Shown: positions 44,860-58,224 of the stretch, one piece after another | Numbering within the stretch: the first letter of the stretch is position 1 | Layout: every line of letters starts with the position of its first letter | Assembly: GCA_963920705.1 (NCBI GenBank) | Contig: CAWUCO010000289.1 | Coordinates: 62,001-126,000 of the forward strand | Origin: Odiellus spinosus | Lineage: Eukaryota > Arthropoda > Arachnida > Opiliones > Phalangiidae | Direction: 5' to 3' | Length of the DNA: 64,000 nucleotides | Position numbers and translations under genes: made by a program | The notes under the pieces: model-generated | Seen by the model: the letters and a program-made list of their open reading frames with translations, nothing else | Database searches by the model: none | What the model was told of the DNA's origin: nothing

Positions 44860-45226
44860 TATATTAAATTTAAGTTTCAGCAACATTGGTTTTAAGATTA
44901 AGTTAAATCATTTAATCAGTTTTAATTTTAATTTAAATGAATATTACGTTTCAATTCAGTAAAAGCTATAACCTCAGAAGGCTAAAATAGACGCGAATCC
45001 AAAAGATACTATATAAGGCGTTCGTTGATCATTATAAACTAACAAGCGAGTAACGATTGCTGCTCTTCAATGAGCAGTGGAGGATATACTTTTACAGCAA
45101 GGTAGAAGCTAATAACTGTATAAGCGAATTTTATTGGAGAGTCAAGCGCCGTGGGTGATGACGTCTTCTTCCGACGTCACGTACAGACAGAACCTCTCCG
45201 CGAACTAAAAGTTCACTCGGAGAGGT
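44860..45226 (-). repeat. Family A 5'-end fragment with terminal hairpin
   Basis: Matches 51940-52729 in the same orientation, with shared tracts such as aatttaaatgaa.att.cgtttcaattca and tatataaggcg. It ends in the hairpin at 45192-45226, where the stem reads ACCTCTCCG/CGGAGAGGT. Confidence 0.6.
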
Positions 45227-45269
45227 AAGAAGACGAAAGTTTTTCGATTCGATGACGTACTTCGTCTTC

Positions 45270-45325
45270 TTGTACAACGCGAACGCCATCGCGAACGCCA
45301 ACGCGAACGCCGACGCCGCAGTGAA
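45270..45325 (+). repeat. GCGAACGCC minisatellite
   Basis: Five 9- to 12-base units of gcgaacgcca/gacgcc type. The adjoining tail tgggtctagctaaaaa (45353) recurs at 58107. Confidence 0.6.
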
Positions 45326-45803
45326 TACAGTACCTAGATCCAACTAGTGTTGGGTCTAGCTAAAAACGTACATAGCACTAGAAAAAGGAATGAAATGGGG
45401 AAACAGGCACATGAATACACAATGCTAGCCCTACAAAAGCGCATGCTTTTGTTTGGCGAGTGTACCTTACTCAAAGCGTTAGCATTTAAGATATATTCTA
45501 TAAGTATGACACCGTTACCAAGAGCTTGTTCGAGAACGACGCGAGAATTGACTACAAGTGCCTCGCAGTCCGTCCCCCAATTAAGTCTGCCCTAATTAAA
45601 CGTTGCTTTACAAGAATCTTGGACGTTTTACCTACATACGTCACTCCACGATTAGGTCTCAGTAACCAGTACTACACTTATGGAACAAACCTCATAATTT
45701 TATGATCATATTCATATTTTAACTCTATTTCAGGGGAAGGAAAGAGTAAGGGGATCCGTGGGAAATTTCTGAGATGAGAATTCTCACTAAATTCCCACGA
45801 TAC

Positions 45804-46064
45804 AGGATCAGACAAGGAGAGGAAAAGTAGGGCTGCGTTGAGTTAGAGAAGAGCCAACCTCCCACTCGGGTGGAAAGGGGGGATAGGAAATTCTCGAGGT
45901 AAACTGTTGTCACGTGGTCGCTAGCGTCTCATAAAGGATCCATTTTACTCACGTGACAACAATTTACCACGAAGCATCTCTACCCCCGTTCTCCCAGAGT
46001 GGGAGTTTAGGCTGACGCAGTAGGAACCGCGCCGTTCCCACTTTTCCTCTCCTTATCTGATCCT
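45804..46064. mobile_element. Fold-back MITE-like element, 261 bp
   Basis: Arms of about 110 bp are inverted copies: AGGATCAGACAAGGAGAGG at 45804 and its near complement ending at 46064. The inner ends at gttgtcacgtg and cacgtgacaac are separated by a loop of about 35 bases. Confidence 0.75.
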
Positions 46065-46265
46065 TCTTGATACAGCTTACCCTACTGTTTTACAAAGGAA
46101 AAAAGTGAGAGGTATTCATATCACCTTAAGTGTGTATAAACATTGGATAGTCGAAGCGATGCCCAGGCCTTTCTAAGCAGCGTAAACTTGGTTCCCGTTT
46201 TAACCCCGCCCGCTTCATATCGAAGAACATTAATTTTTGTAATTTGGAATTTATTTCGTGAAATT

Positions 46266-46460
46266 TTCTACTGATTTCGCGATTTCGTTTCTGATTTCGC
46301 GATTTCGTTTCTGATTTCGCGATTTCGTTTCTGATTTCGCGATTTCGTTTCTGATTTCGCGATTTCGTTTCTGATTTCGCGATTTCGTTTCTGATTTCGC
46401 GATTTCGTTTCTGATTTCGCGATTTCGTTTCTGATTTCGCGATTTCGTTTATGATTTCTG
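46266..46460 (-). repeat. 20-bp minisatellite, GATTTCGCGATTTCGTTTCT
   Basis: About nine near-identical 20-bp units. Flanking sequence (cgtacgggatttcg and gaccgacccctcg near 46547-46575) is shared, inverted, with the start of the 43.4 kb array, so both arrays lie in related repeats. Confidence 0.9.
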
Positions 46461-46699
46461 TTTTTTTATCGGATTTCAAAAATCAGTGAAATTTCTTTTG
46501 ATTTCATGCTGGATTTCTGATTTTGATATTGATTTCGCGGCTAGCGTACGGGATTTCGTTGAATGACCGACCCCTCGGGGGGCATGAAGTAGGACCCCTC
46601 CGATCTCGTAAAATTGTGAATTTTACCCATACAGAGAGGAGCGCTATATGGAACATTAGAGTAGTAGACTTCAAAGGAGGGTTTCATCGGCTTCTGACC

Positions 46700-47404
46700 A
46701 AACTTAATAAGTAAATTTAAACACCTAAAACATTCCATTTAATAGAGTATTATCAGGGAAATACCCTTTAGCTTACGCGCTTTCTGTTCCCCATTTCAGT
46801 TTGAATGTTTGGAGGACAAGAAGAATTTAGCAGACGACAAAATAGTAGTCAAATAGGTTTGTGATTATCTTTACTCCTGCATTAATTTGTACTTGTTAAT
46901 TATTTAGTTAAGTGACGTATTTTAGAGAAATGTCAATGTCAAAGGTCATGGAAAAAGTTTTAGCGAAAACATTACAGTTATCAATGACTAAAATGATTAT
47001 TTAATTAATTGAGAGTAAAAATAAGGCTTTATAACCAACAAGATCTTACGAAATTATTTTTAACCAAGCTCCTTTAAATTCATTAAACCCAAAACCCGTT
47101 GCTCTTGATAAAGCTACAAATCTTTAATTTTTCTAGGAAAGTAGCCTACGTTTAACAAGCATCGAGGAATTTGATATCTCGTTGTTAAAGAGTTTCCTGC
47201 CAATCTAACTCTATGGATTATTTTAAAACCTTTTTTCAAGTAAAATATTGAATTCTAGCCTAATATCCAGCCTTCTACTTTGATTATCGACGCAATGTGA
47301 TGCCTTTGAAATGTTTCCCCAAAATCTTTTAGGAGGAAGCCACACGTTCCAATAGAAGTACTTGTACCTACGGTTTTAATTGTCCAAAAATATTTTGCCG
47401 CTCA
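46700..47404. other. Intergenic, nothing recognised
   Basis: AT-rich sequence without a supportable feature. Confidence 0.35.
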
Positions 47405-47690
47405 CTCTGCCATTGAGCCGGTCTTGTTGGGTCACGGTTACATAATAGGGGCCGTATGGCACTGCTGTGTGGGTTCTGGTCGCCAAGCCATATACCTTTC
47501 CTTCTGCTGCCTTAGTCCCTCGGCACGTGTGTGCGGGAGCACGGGTCTGGGGTTCTTCGGTTCTCGTTCATTGGCCTTGCTTCCTGTTCCGGGCGTGGTT
47601 TCACGTGCGGCACTTACGCGGACAAATGATTAGTCGCTTGGATTGGCGGGGGTGTAGTGTACTTAGTTTATGGAGCACCCCTTAAACAAT
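47405..47690 (+). mobile_element. SINE-like retroposon, copy 4, 5'-truncated
   Basis: Matches the 3' half of the family (ggtcacggttacataatagg, ggcgggggtgtagtgtactt) and ends gcaccccttaaacaattcac. 5' truncation with an intact 3' end fits target-primed retroposition. Target duplications not resolved. Confidence 0.7.
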
Positions 47691-50145
47691 TCACATGATG
47701 AGACGCTGAAGTGGGAAACGCTGTTTCGCAAACCGCTCACCTACCTACAAACCAGCTGCACTTTGTTTTTTTTTGCCTTCGCGGCGCTTGGAAAATATGT
47801 TGATGGAAGTGGTATTGATCAAGCCTGGGTTGAATCAGGGATGTACTCTGCCGCTACAGTGACCCGAACTTTGACTAGACGCCATTTGTATCGATGCATA
47901 GATGCTCATGAGGATAACGACCCTCGCTCTATACGAATTATACAAATCTTGGGTATTGAAAAAGGATCCAGTTGCATCTGAAACTATTAAAAATTTTAGC
48001 GTCCGAAATTAGATATTCCTACCAAATGGGAAGGAAGGAGAATAATTGTAGCGAGTACTTGAAGGCAACCATTGCCTCTCTCGCGATCAAGGGCACTCTT
48101 TTAAAGGAAATAGCCACTTCAAAAACCAATTCGACTATAGTTACGGAATTTGTTCTCAATTACATGAGACAATTTTTATCAATCATGTACTTTATCCGTG
48201 CTACTCGCAACGCTGATCTTAATTACACCTGAGGTTAACTCAAAATATAATAAAAAAAATTATTTGAACTATGCAAGATTGCTACATTATACCTTTTCAC
48301 TATGCAGGGAACTGAAAGCAAATAACCAAAGGTTTGGCAAGAACTTAGAAAAGGTTATTGTAGTGTTAGTAAAAGTAACGTTCCATTTACTTCTATTGGT
48401 CCCGATCATGCGATTGAGCACGAAAACCGTCGCCTTAAAGTAAACGGTGGTATCACCGGAATAACCAGAAAGCAGATGCCCTTCAACGTTTTTTTACAAT
48501 ATCTCCTATGCTTACTGACTTGGTATCAGATTTCGAATCTCGTTTCGGTATAGCTGACAGTTCGAAAGAAATAAGCATCATGATAGTTCCGGCAGAAAGT
48601 CGAAACAGATCGATGAAAACGTTTACAAGCTTCGAAACGTTTAAGCGTCTCACTGCGACCCTTTCCTAATTCAAACTACCGACCTTCGTAATCTCATGAC
48701 CCATAAAGTGAAGGCTTGAGTTTGGGGCTTTTCCACGTGCATTGTTCGCTGGCGATGGTTCTCTTCTCTTGCCGAACGATAAAGCGAAAGCTGTTCATGT
48801 TTTAGAATCCTTCACTTTGGAAATGGTTAAAGAAGAATTGGAGAGAGACAAGAAATGCGAAGGAAGATGTTGATCCTTTAGCCAGAAAGTACCTCTATAA
48901 TGGATTGGAAGAGCCAGAAAAAGAAGGTACCCACAATGTACTTTTAATAGATGGGATGGCGGTTGTACAATCAATGAAGAAAACAGATAAAATAAAACTT
49001 GTAAGGATCTGGCAGATACGTTTGTTGGCATCATAGGTAAAATGTCAGTCCGTTACGATGAAATACGATTAATCTTTGGTACCTACAAAGAGGCTTCCCT
49101 CAAGGAGCAAACCAGAAGGAAGCGAACCGAAAAATCTACTTACTACCACATAAAAGATAGCACACATATCCTTCACATTTTCGTCAATGCTCACAAAGTC
49201 CGAACTGACTCAGTATCTGGCTGAATTCACAATTACAGTAAAAAGGCTTCAAATCTAGGTGTCAAGAAACTATTTTTATCTTACGGAACAGTCACTAAAG
49301 GCAACACTCCTGTGGATACATCACTCGCTACTCATTCCCACGAGGAAGCCGATACTCTTTTAATTTTGCACGCTTTACGAGTAAACAAATCAGCTAATCT
49401 CTTCATCGAATCGCCTGACACCGATGTGTTGCTACTTATGGTATACTTCTACCCTTCTCTTCCAAAATGTTCTCTCTTAATTAAAGGTGGAAAATTAAAA
49501 AACGGTTTTACGAGTATCAGCCATACATAAAGCTCTTGGAATTATGCAGGCCAACGCCACAATTGGTTTTCACGCTTTCACTGGATATGATATGACAGGA
49601 TGGTTTTTCGCCCGCTCTAAAGAAAAGTCCATAAAAGAAATTCTAAAATGGGGTGACAAAATGCTTGAAGCGCTCTCTTGCCTTGGGGCATCAACGGCCA
49701 TAGGCAATCAAGAAACTGAAGACAATCTTCTACGATATCTCTGTAAATTTTACATAATTCTAAGATGGAAGAGAAGAGCGTTGAAGATTTTCGCTGTAAA
49801 CTATACTCATCCAGCGGTTTGCAAGGGGAAAATCTTCCCTCCACAAGAGGCGCAATGAGGCCACACATCTTAAGGGCTCATTACATGACTATGATTTGGA
49901 AATGTTCAAAATACAGGGAACCTGACATTCCGTCTTCACTATATTTCGGGTGGGAAAATGACATGAAATTAACAGCTTCAAAGCAATTCCGTGTTTTGAG
50001 CTTCCAGCCCCAGAGGCCATTCTGGAATTTTTAAAATGTGCCTGCTAGAGCTCATGCAAGGGGAATTATTCTTGCCGCAAAAATGTATTAGAGTGCACAA
50101 ACCTCCCGAAAATGTCCATGGTAGAGTCGGACAGTGATTCGGACT
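47690..50145 (+). pseudogene. Decayed large transposon-associated coding sequence (PIN-like family), copy 2
   Basis: Collinear blocks in shifting frames: AALGKYVDGSGIDQAWVESG (about 47795), LALYELYKSWVLKKDP (47923), FIRATRNADLN (48190), LNYARLL (48266), VNGGITGITRK (48440), then AFPRALFAGDGSLLLP, NVLLIDGMAVVQSMKK (48938), SVRYDEIRLIFGTY, SHEEADTLLILHALRV (49330), SPDTDVLLLM (49411), and GFHAFTGYDMTGWF (49562). I recognise this order as a recurrent repeat-associated family of invertebrates. The acidic (E)EADT...SPDTDV pair resembles metal-binding acidic residues of PIN-type nucleases, which is inference. At least six frame changes and several stops make it a pseudogene. Confidence 0.6.
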
Positions 50146-50569
50146 AAATGTGGTATTTTTCTAATTAGAAAATTAAATTTCAACTATATTTTTCGTTTTA
50201 CGATATTTTTTCACCGAATATTAAACGAAAGAGTTCACTTTCAAACTGATGTTTTTATTATTAGAAATTTCATCCAAGCTATACTAAGTGAAAAATAAAG
50301 ACGAGACGAAGTTAACGGTGTAAATATTTATTTAGAACTACTATGTTATGAAAAACAAATTATATATATATATGTAATATAAAAAAAAATATAACATCAT
50401 TGATTATTTTTTAGGACGCCGTCGCTTATCTCTAACATTTATATGGTAATTTATCGTTAGGTGTGCCAAAAGTTTACTATTGATTCATACGGGTAAAAGT
50501 ATTTTTAGTGCCGCCTAAGCCTAGTTAATATTAAATAAACTTATAAACGGCAACAATAAAAATGACAAG

Positions 50570-52735
50570 TTGGGAAACCAAAATATTACCTCCCCGACAA
50601 CCACGTGATGTTAACTAACCTAACCTTACCTAAAATATTAAAATTTATGGCATTTGTGGAAGACGAAGATTGAAAGCAAAAAGAAATAATATCTCAATTA
50701 AACACCAAATATATTAAACCAATAATTCAGATCAGAAATATACTTCTTATCAAGATAAATTTGAATGCAAAAGAATCAAACTTAATTCAAAATAAAATTT
50801 TGAGAACCAGAGTCGGAAAAAAAATTTGCTGAATAATGAATTAATTTTAATATAAATGCGTATCGAGTAAAATAAGCAAGGTCAAGGTTCTTCTTTTAAA
50901 ACCATATAATAATTTTGAAGGCTCTAGAGTATTTGCAGACCAAGTAACGCCAATAGGCAAAATATTATCTCACATTGAACCTATATGCTTTTCTTCAGTA
51001 TACCAACAAAACCCTAAATAATTCTCTACTTAAAACCAAACCTAACTAGAGAAAAAAAGGAAAATAAATAAGATATAACCACATAGATTTCAAGATAAAT
51101 AATCCAGTCCATAATTCAGTATTAAAACAAAAAAATCAGAATTAAGACAACTGAAATTAGCAATCTTTGGTAATATGTAAAATAGCCCTTACACGAACAA
51201 TTTAAGTAAAGCAAATTATCAAATAAACGCCAAATAAGTCAATTAATTAAAATGAAAAATATTAATCTTACCACTACCAAATAGCGGGCAGAAAACACAG
51301 ACATCAAGATAACATTAGCAAAATAAATTTTCAACACCGGTAATCCTGAGAACTAGATTCTACAAAATCTTCCTGAATAATAAATTTATTTTAATCTAAA
51401 AAATATAAAATCTTAAAAATATCTATACAAATAACATATTGATAAACCAATTAAAATTAGATGCGAAAAACATTTAATCTCGATATGAGATTAAATACAC
51501 AAGGTCAAGGTTCTTCTTTTAAAACCATATCAGAATTTTGACGGTTGTAGAGTATTTGTAGACCAAGTAACGTAAAAGGCAAAATGTTATATCAAATTGA
51601 ACCTATACATGGCTTTAGTGTACAACACAAGTTGTGAAACAAACGTTATTTTACGTGACTACACACTAGCTAAAATGTCACCGTAAATAAACGACAGTAG
51701 GCATTAACAAGTTTGTGGCAGGTTATTCAACATGTAGACCTCAATTATCATGTCTCCTATCCTACGTGGTAATAGTTGGTTTGTTATTCAATGGCGAATT
51801 ATTAAAGATTGGGTTTAAAGCACATTCCAGTCACGGAACTCAAGTACATGAAAATCAAAGTAGGTAATGGAGAAGTTTAAGTTAGATATACTCGAGCTGG
51901 TATTGAACACACAAATTTCACAAAATTCTTAGACAATTTCTTAAATATCTTCTAAAATAACATTTAATTTTAATTTAATTTTCAGCGAAATTATTAATTA
52001 GACTAAGTTAAGTAATTTAAGAAATTTTAATTATAGTTTAAATGAACATTTCGTTTCAATTCACTGAAAGATACCACGCCATAAGGCTACAACGCGTTAG
52101 TGTAAAAAAAGTGGTATATAAGGCGATCGAAAAACATTATTAGTTATCTGTAACTTAAAGCTGTGAAGAAAGGGGAACCCACCCCCTGTTCAATGTCTGG
52201 AGGTAGTTATTACGCCAGGCGCTCAGTGTAGCTACGAACGAAAATCTGACCCGTAGAGGGGGCGAGTTGATGATTGATGTGGACCATATTAGTGAGGGAC
52301 GCCTCGCTAATATGGCCCGCTGAGATCGGAAACTGGACGTTGAACCTTGGTGCGTTAGGATGGGAGACGTCCCATTGTGTATAATCGCCTTCAACTGCCC
52401 AGCATCGAGGTTTGATGTGGATGGTGGAAGGCGATAATATGCAATGGGAGACGTCCACGGTTGCATAAAATCGCACGACACCTGAAGCTTATCCATGTGG
52501 CAGCCTGATTATAGGAAATTCCCGTTGAACGGAATTGAACGATAAGATGGCATGTTTACGTCTTGAGTCCCAAGATTTTTGCTCTACGTGCTAGGTCACG
52601 TGATATCCGGTTACACCGGAAATAGTGTACACAGGATATCCGCTTACACCGGAAGTGACAGACACACACACAGACACACGGACACGACGAACGTAAAACC
52701 TCCCCGTGAACAAGTTCACTCGGGGAGGTAAAAAG
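50570..52735 (-). repeat. Family A repeat, minus copy
   Basis: Runs from the hairpin at 52698-52729 (5' end on the minus strand) to tgacaagttgggaaaccaaa near 50568. It contains the TTAGG-like tract at 50615-50635. About 50880-51230 and about 51485-51640 repeat one another (gtcaaggttcttcttttaaa), an internal duplication. TATATAA at 52115-52121 precedes the conserved segment. Confidence 0.65.
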
Positions 52736-52739
52736 ACCT

Positions 52740-54150
52740 ATAATTACTGCCTATTAATCAATATGAAAAGAGGTGGGGGTAGAATCAAATTGCTGCCTAC
52801 CCCCAATTAACGACACGGCATTGAAACAATTCAAGCTAGTTACCCTTATTCTCTTTTTTGTATAGAAATTGGATTTTTGCTTCTATTGTGAGTAGTTTTT
52901 TAGATATAAAATAAAAACCAAACTAAGGGGAGGGAAACTTCCTTCCCCCATCACTCCCTAATTATAGGCCTGAAAACTTGTCAACAAGTTTTTCTTACTG
53001 CACAAGAACCATTTTACATGTTTCTGTTAAAAAATCGCTTTTTACAAGCAACGCAAGCGGCGATACAATTGTAACCCCATTATGCTTCCTATATAAAGAA
53101 CAGATTTACTTTGGTAAATTTGAGTACTGGGTAATAATAATTGTTTTAAATAATATTTATAATTAGATTAGGTCCATTTTAAAGGATAGCGAATTAATAG
53201 ATAGGGATGGTATGAAGCGAAACCTCGGGCAGTAAAGCTTCGGTCGAATATTAAATTAATTCAAATTGAATTGTACTGCGTTACCGAAAATTGTAATTTT
53301 CAGGAAAACTTTGCAAACTGAAATATGCTTAAGAATTTAACTTTGTTCTGTTATGGTGTGGCTATTTATTCACTTTAATGCCACTGCGATCGTAAGTTGT
53401 ACGTAATTCATAGTACTACAATGTTATTAAAATAAAAAACCCGTTGAAAATATGCTAATAAAAATTGCAGTTTTTCATATATGATTTATATTTCTTGATT
53501 CAAAATAATATCTTCGTTGCATCTCTAAATAGATAATCAAATGTTTGGTTGGGTTTTATTCTTATTTTAAAGCAATTACTTAAAGCACTCATTACTTTGA
53601 AACCCATCGTTTTGGTTTTATTCAAAATGAAAATAAAATTATAAAAGGTTTGAGAGTATAAATAAGAAGAAACTAGACCTATGTCTATATTGAAATTGAA
53701 GTTCCCATTTTTAATTAAGTTTATTCTGTAATAATTATGGAAAAAAGCTAAATCAATTGATTCTTCGTGAAAGCTTGATGCTGGACTTACGTTAGCATCG
53801 AATTCAGTTGATTCGCAGGTTCATTTTCCATCATTCAAATATTCATCGTCGCTTAGGTTTACGTCATTTATTCGAGTGTCTCTCAAAGCAGAGCTGGGAT
53901 TATCGTTTATGAAAGTGTATGATTACATTCGTGATCGTTTCAAGGGGATTATTGTCTTTCATCTTCTTAGTGTTTATTTTCATACCAAAGATTAAAATTT
54001 GGGACCCAACCTGCAATTCTGGATTCAGTTTAGCTGCCTATAAAAACACTGCGTATCAAAAGCCAGTATGCGTAGATATTAAAATCATTATCTTAACATT
54101 ATTAAAATGTAAATGCGTACCACATATTTTCACGTGTTTAATGTTTTCAT
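52740..54150. other. Intergenic, nothing recognised
   Basis: AT-rich spacer between two oppositely oriented family A copies. The hydrophobic frame at 53919-54179 has no identifiable motif. Confidence 0.35.
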
Positions 54151-54158
54151 ATTTTTTT

Positions 54159-56482
54159 ACCTCCCCGACTGAACTTTAGTTCAGGGGGAGGTTTTACACT
54201 GGTCGTCTCTGTGTATGTATGTGTGTGTGTGTGTGTCACTTCCTGTGTAAGCGGATATCACGTGACCGAGCGCGTGGAGCCAAAAGTCTAGAGACATTAT
54301 CATACCAGCTTATAGTTCAATTCCGTTTAACGGGAATTATCTCCTTGTAATGTGGCTGCCACATTAAGTTTCAAGTGTCGTGCAATGATATGCAACAGGG
54401 CGTCTCCAATTGCATATTATCACCTTCCACCATCCACTTTACGGTCAAACCTCGATGCTGGACAGTTGAAGGCGATTATACGCAATGGGACGTCTCCCAA
54501 TGTTATAATCACCTCCGACCATCCCCACACCAAGGTCCAACCTCCAATGTCCGATCTCAGCGGGCCATACTAGCGAGGCGTCCCTCACTAATATGGTCAA
54601 CATCAACCTTCCACTCTCCAAACATCGCCCCACCAATGGGTAAATTAGCTTTGCATACCAAGCGCCTAGAGATCAAGAGTCGTCTAGACGTTGAAGGGAG
54701 GGGTTTTCCTCCCAACTCCATGGCCACATTGCACGATTATCAAAGCCCTTCGAAGTGTTTATATACTACCTTTATGAACTGAATGCAAATGAGCCTTATG
54801 GTGTGATATCGTTTAGGTAAATGAAATGCAATATTAATTTATATTATAATTAAAAATATCAAAATGGTTCAACTTAATCTAATTAAAAATGTAGATGAAA
54901 AATCAATTTAAAATTCGAGATAGTTTAGAAGTTATTCAAGAAATTGTCCAAAAATTTAAAGAAATTTGACCGTTTAATAACCAGCTTGAGTTGGCACCAC
55001 ACGCTAAGCTGTTTTGCATATATCATTTAGTCCAAAAAGCAATGGTATACCGGGCAGTATAGGCTAAGGCTTGCTGCAAACTTGGGTTGGATTGAAGAAT
55101 CTAAATAAAGGTGCGTTTACACGGGTATCCAAGATAGAAACGACATAAGATTTAAAGCTGAGGCGGATTGATACAAAATGTTTAACCTCTTAAGAAAAAT
55201 TATAGCAGTGAAAACTCCCCTTGGACAGAAGTACAGTAGGTTTCCCGTGTTTAAAAAACAACAATATTGAATAAAAAATGGACATCTGATGTTGGAAAAA
55301 AAATAGGCTTCAGTTTTCTCCACTATAAAACCAAGAAACATTTCCGATTATTTTCATAATCAAAAGCCGTGTACAGTGAACTTCGTTAGCGGACCAGAAG
55401 ACGAGACGAGACCAGACGAAAGAGAGCTATAATGACTTAAGTTAGAAAATCAACCAGCGCAGAATGTCATCACCATTTGAAGTCAACAGAGCAGCGACAC
55501 GGCTTTCATTTATCACCAGAATGAGACGGCCTGGCTACGAAAAATGGAAACATGCAAGCAGTGAGTGTTTTCGGACTCGACAAATGAGGTACAGTCAGTA
55601 TAAGCTCGACAGTTCTTAATACGGCCTCGTTATTCTAAACATAAAAGGAGCTATTCAAGTATTAATATTAACGGTATGGGAATGAGTCTACTTTAAGATT
55701 TTTTTATCATAGGAGTGGAAACTAACGTCTTGTCAGCCGGTTTGGAAAATAACCTCTCGACCAACTCTATCCTTGGATTCTTCCAATGACTGGGATCTCT
55801 CGTATGAAGAAAATATCAGTAATGGTCCTCTATTAGCACGTCAAAACAAGAATTTCAGACGAATCTGTACCGGAAGTAATTGCCAATCATCTACCGATAA
55901 TGGGTTGTAAATGGAACATTCATTCTAGAATATTTCTTGGTTTGTCCAAGAGGAACTTGCTACCATATCTTAGTCGTTTTAATTCCTTGTATTCATTGCC
56001 ATCCCAGACTACATCCTTCGTCTTTATCAACTCAGTGGATTATGAAAGATAATCAAGCAGTATAGCCTATACTCACGTGTTAATTTATATTACAAGCACT
56101 TGTATTTTACATATTTACTTTGAAAATAAACATCTAATTTGGTATGTCTATTAACAAATCTACGCCCTGCCGCATATAATTATGGGTAACGTAGAACATT
56201 TTATTTGGTGTGTATATTAAGAGGTCTACGACCTGCCGCATATAATTATGGGTAACGCAGGACACTCTTTTGCATTCTCTTAATCCTTGAGGTTAAGGTA
56301 AAATACTTATACTCCGTAACCTAGATGGGAAATAGAGAATTGTGATTGAAATGCACGCTGTTTCTTCTACTCTTCCAATACACTACATTTCTTTTCATCT
56401 TTTATTTTAGGTAGGGTTAGGTTAGATTATGTTACCTTAACGTCGTGGTCGGGGAGGTTATATTTTGGTTTCCCAACTTGTA
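54159..56482 (+). repeat. Family A repeat, plus copy
   Basis: Starts with the hairpin (54159-54192), matches 494-1480 through 55135, then the 5215-6310 segment through 56050. It ends with ttaggtagggttaggttaga, gtcggggaggtt and ttggtttcccaacttg. A 75-bp duplication (cctgccgcatataattatgg at 56167 and 56232) lies near its 3' end. TATAAAA at 55324-55330 is a putative promoter. Confidence 0.65.
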
Positions 56483-56489
56483 TTTTAAA

Positions 56490-58220
56490 GCATGAATCCA
56501 ATTTGGCTCGGTTTACCGAGGTCCTATTTTTACACTTTTTTTAAATAAACTGGATAAGATAAAATTGAACTCTTCTTTGTTTGCCCGCAACAACGCAAAA
56601 AATAACCATTTTCGCAAAAAATTAATCTAGTTTAGCTTTAGGAAGTTAAATTAAAATCTAAACATGTAGTCTAAAAACAGGCCTGAAATGGCTCCAAAAA
56701 TTCTGTTGGTCATTCAGACGTGATTTTTGAAATACTGATGTGACGTCATAGTCACGTTACTTCTTTTAGACCTACTAAGTGTCAGTCTGTTATGAAAAAA
56801 TTCTCTAATACGTTTATTTTTGCGCTGTGATTCCGAATATAAATTCAAAAGCTGTTTCAATTTTAGTTCAAAGTTTCGCTTTAAAATATACATGTTATTT
56901 GTATATTAATATGTAAAATATATTTACGAGAACTTTCAAAATTTGATAAATTGAGGTAAGTACACCATTAGCAGTGCCATTAGTTGTGTCATCCATGGTA
57001 GCACTGGTCTATGCTGACTGACTGGCCCGATTGGTCATTTCCCAAAAGTTTCAACCTGGTGAAACTTAAACCAAAATCTAGGCTAAATAATATAAAAATT
57101 ATTTATATTTATATAAATTCCATTGTTTTCCATTTTAATTATGCAGTTTTTTCCTTTAAGTTATCTGTTATAATCAAAAAGAAATATTTTTAGAGAAAAT
57201 TTCGATGCTGTTTACACATTGGGATAACAAAGATAAATAACTTGTTAATTTTATTAGATTAGAAGTGCGTAGAAATATTACAATTCATCATCGATGCTAT
57301 TTAATTAAGTTAACGATAAGGAATCGATAAAAATTTTTGCGATCATCTTGTACGTTCCCCTTCTTCATTATCCCCACTTAAAAGACAGAGTTTTATCAAG
57401 ATTTCAGAAAACCCTTCTTAAGAGTATGGATCTGTAATGTTATGTAAAGGGCCAGTGAAACAGCAAAGGAGTATATTGAACAAGATGGTCAAGCCCATAG
57501 GAATAGCTAGACCCACGACATCGTAAAAGAGGACGAAAGGAAGTTTTAAATTTTTCATATAAAACTTTAAAAATTTTTCATATAAAAAATCATGATTTTC
57601 ATTACTGACCGACAAAAACACAACAGGCATAAGCCTCCCTTTTTTTCCTATTCGCGACGACTTGTTGGTGGTTTTCTAGTTTTATTACTGACAGTCTAAA
57701 ACCAAAATACTATAAGCTCCCTTTTAACCCCGTTCGCGAAGGAAACGTATTATCGCTTGCGCGAAGACTTTTTTTTTTGCTGTATTGTGAAGATATAAGA
57801 AGTTTTTCACCTCTATCATTACAAGCCTCCGTGGACTAGAGCTAGGGCGTCCGTCAACCGATCGCAAAAGTTATGCGGCATCGAGCGCAGTCAGTGGCTG
57901 GGTGGGAGACCCCAAAAAAGCATATATTTATAAAATACATGTTTATTTTTATATACTGATTTGGACATCACGTAGTGACGTCTGGTGGATAAGAAACGAA
58001 TGTTTTTTCGATACAATGACGTTTTTCGTCATTTCTGGGACACCGACTTCGGACTTCAGACTACCAGCACGACTCAAAACACTAGCTAGACCATGTACAG
58101 GTACTTGGGTCTAGCTAAAAATGACAGAATCTCATTCAACCGAATTTGCATTCGAATGATAACCAAACGATAAAATATATTATTTTTATTTAAAAACGAA
58201 TAAATATAAATCCGATGCAT
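56490..58220. other. Intergenic with small shared repeat pieces
   Basis: 57478-57535 (aacaagatggtcaagcccat onward) is nearly identical to 43888-43945. 57960-58125 resembles 45150-45375 (ending tgggtctagctaaaaa). No genes seen. Confidence 0.4.
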
Positions 58221-58224
58221 TAAA

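Noticed and set aside
46126-46479. 117-codon minus-strand frame with repeated Lys/Arg/Glu pattern
   Set aside because: Translation of the 20-bp minisatellite only.
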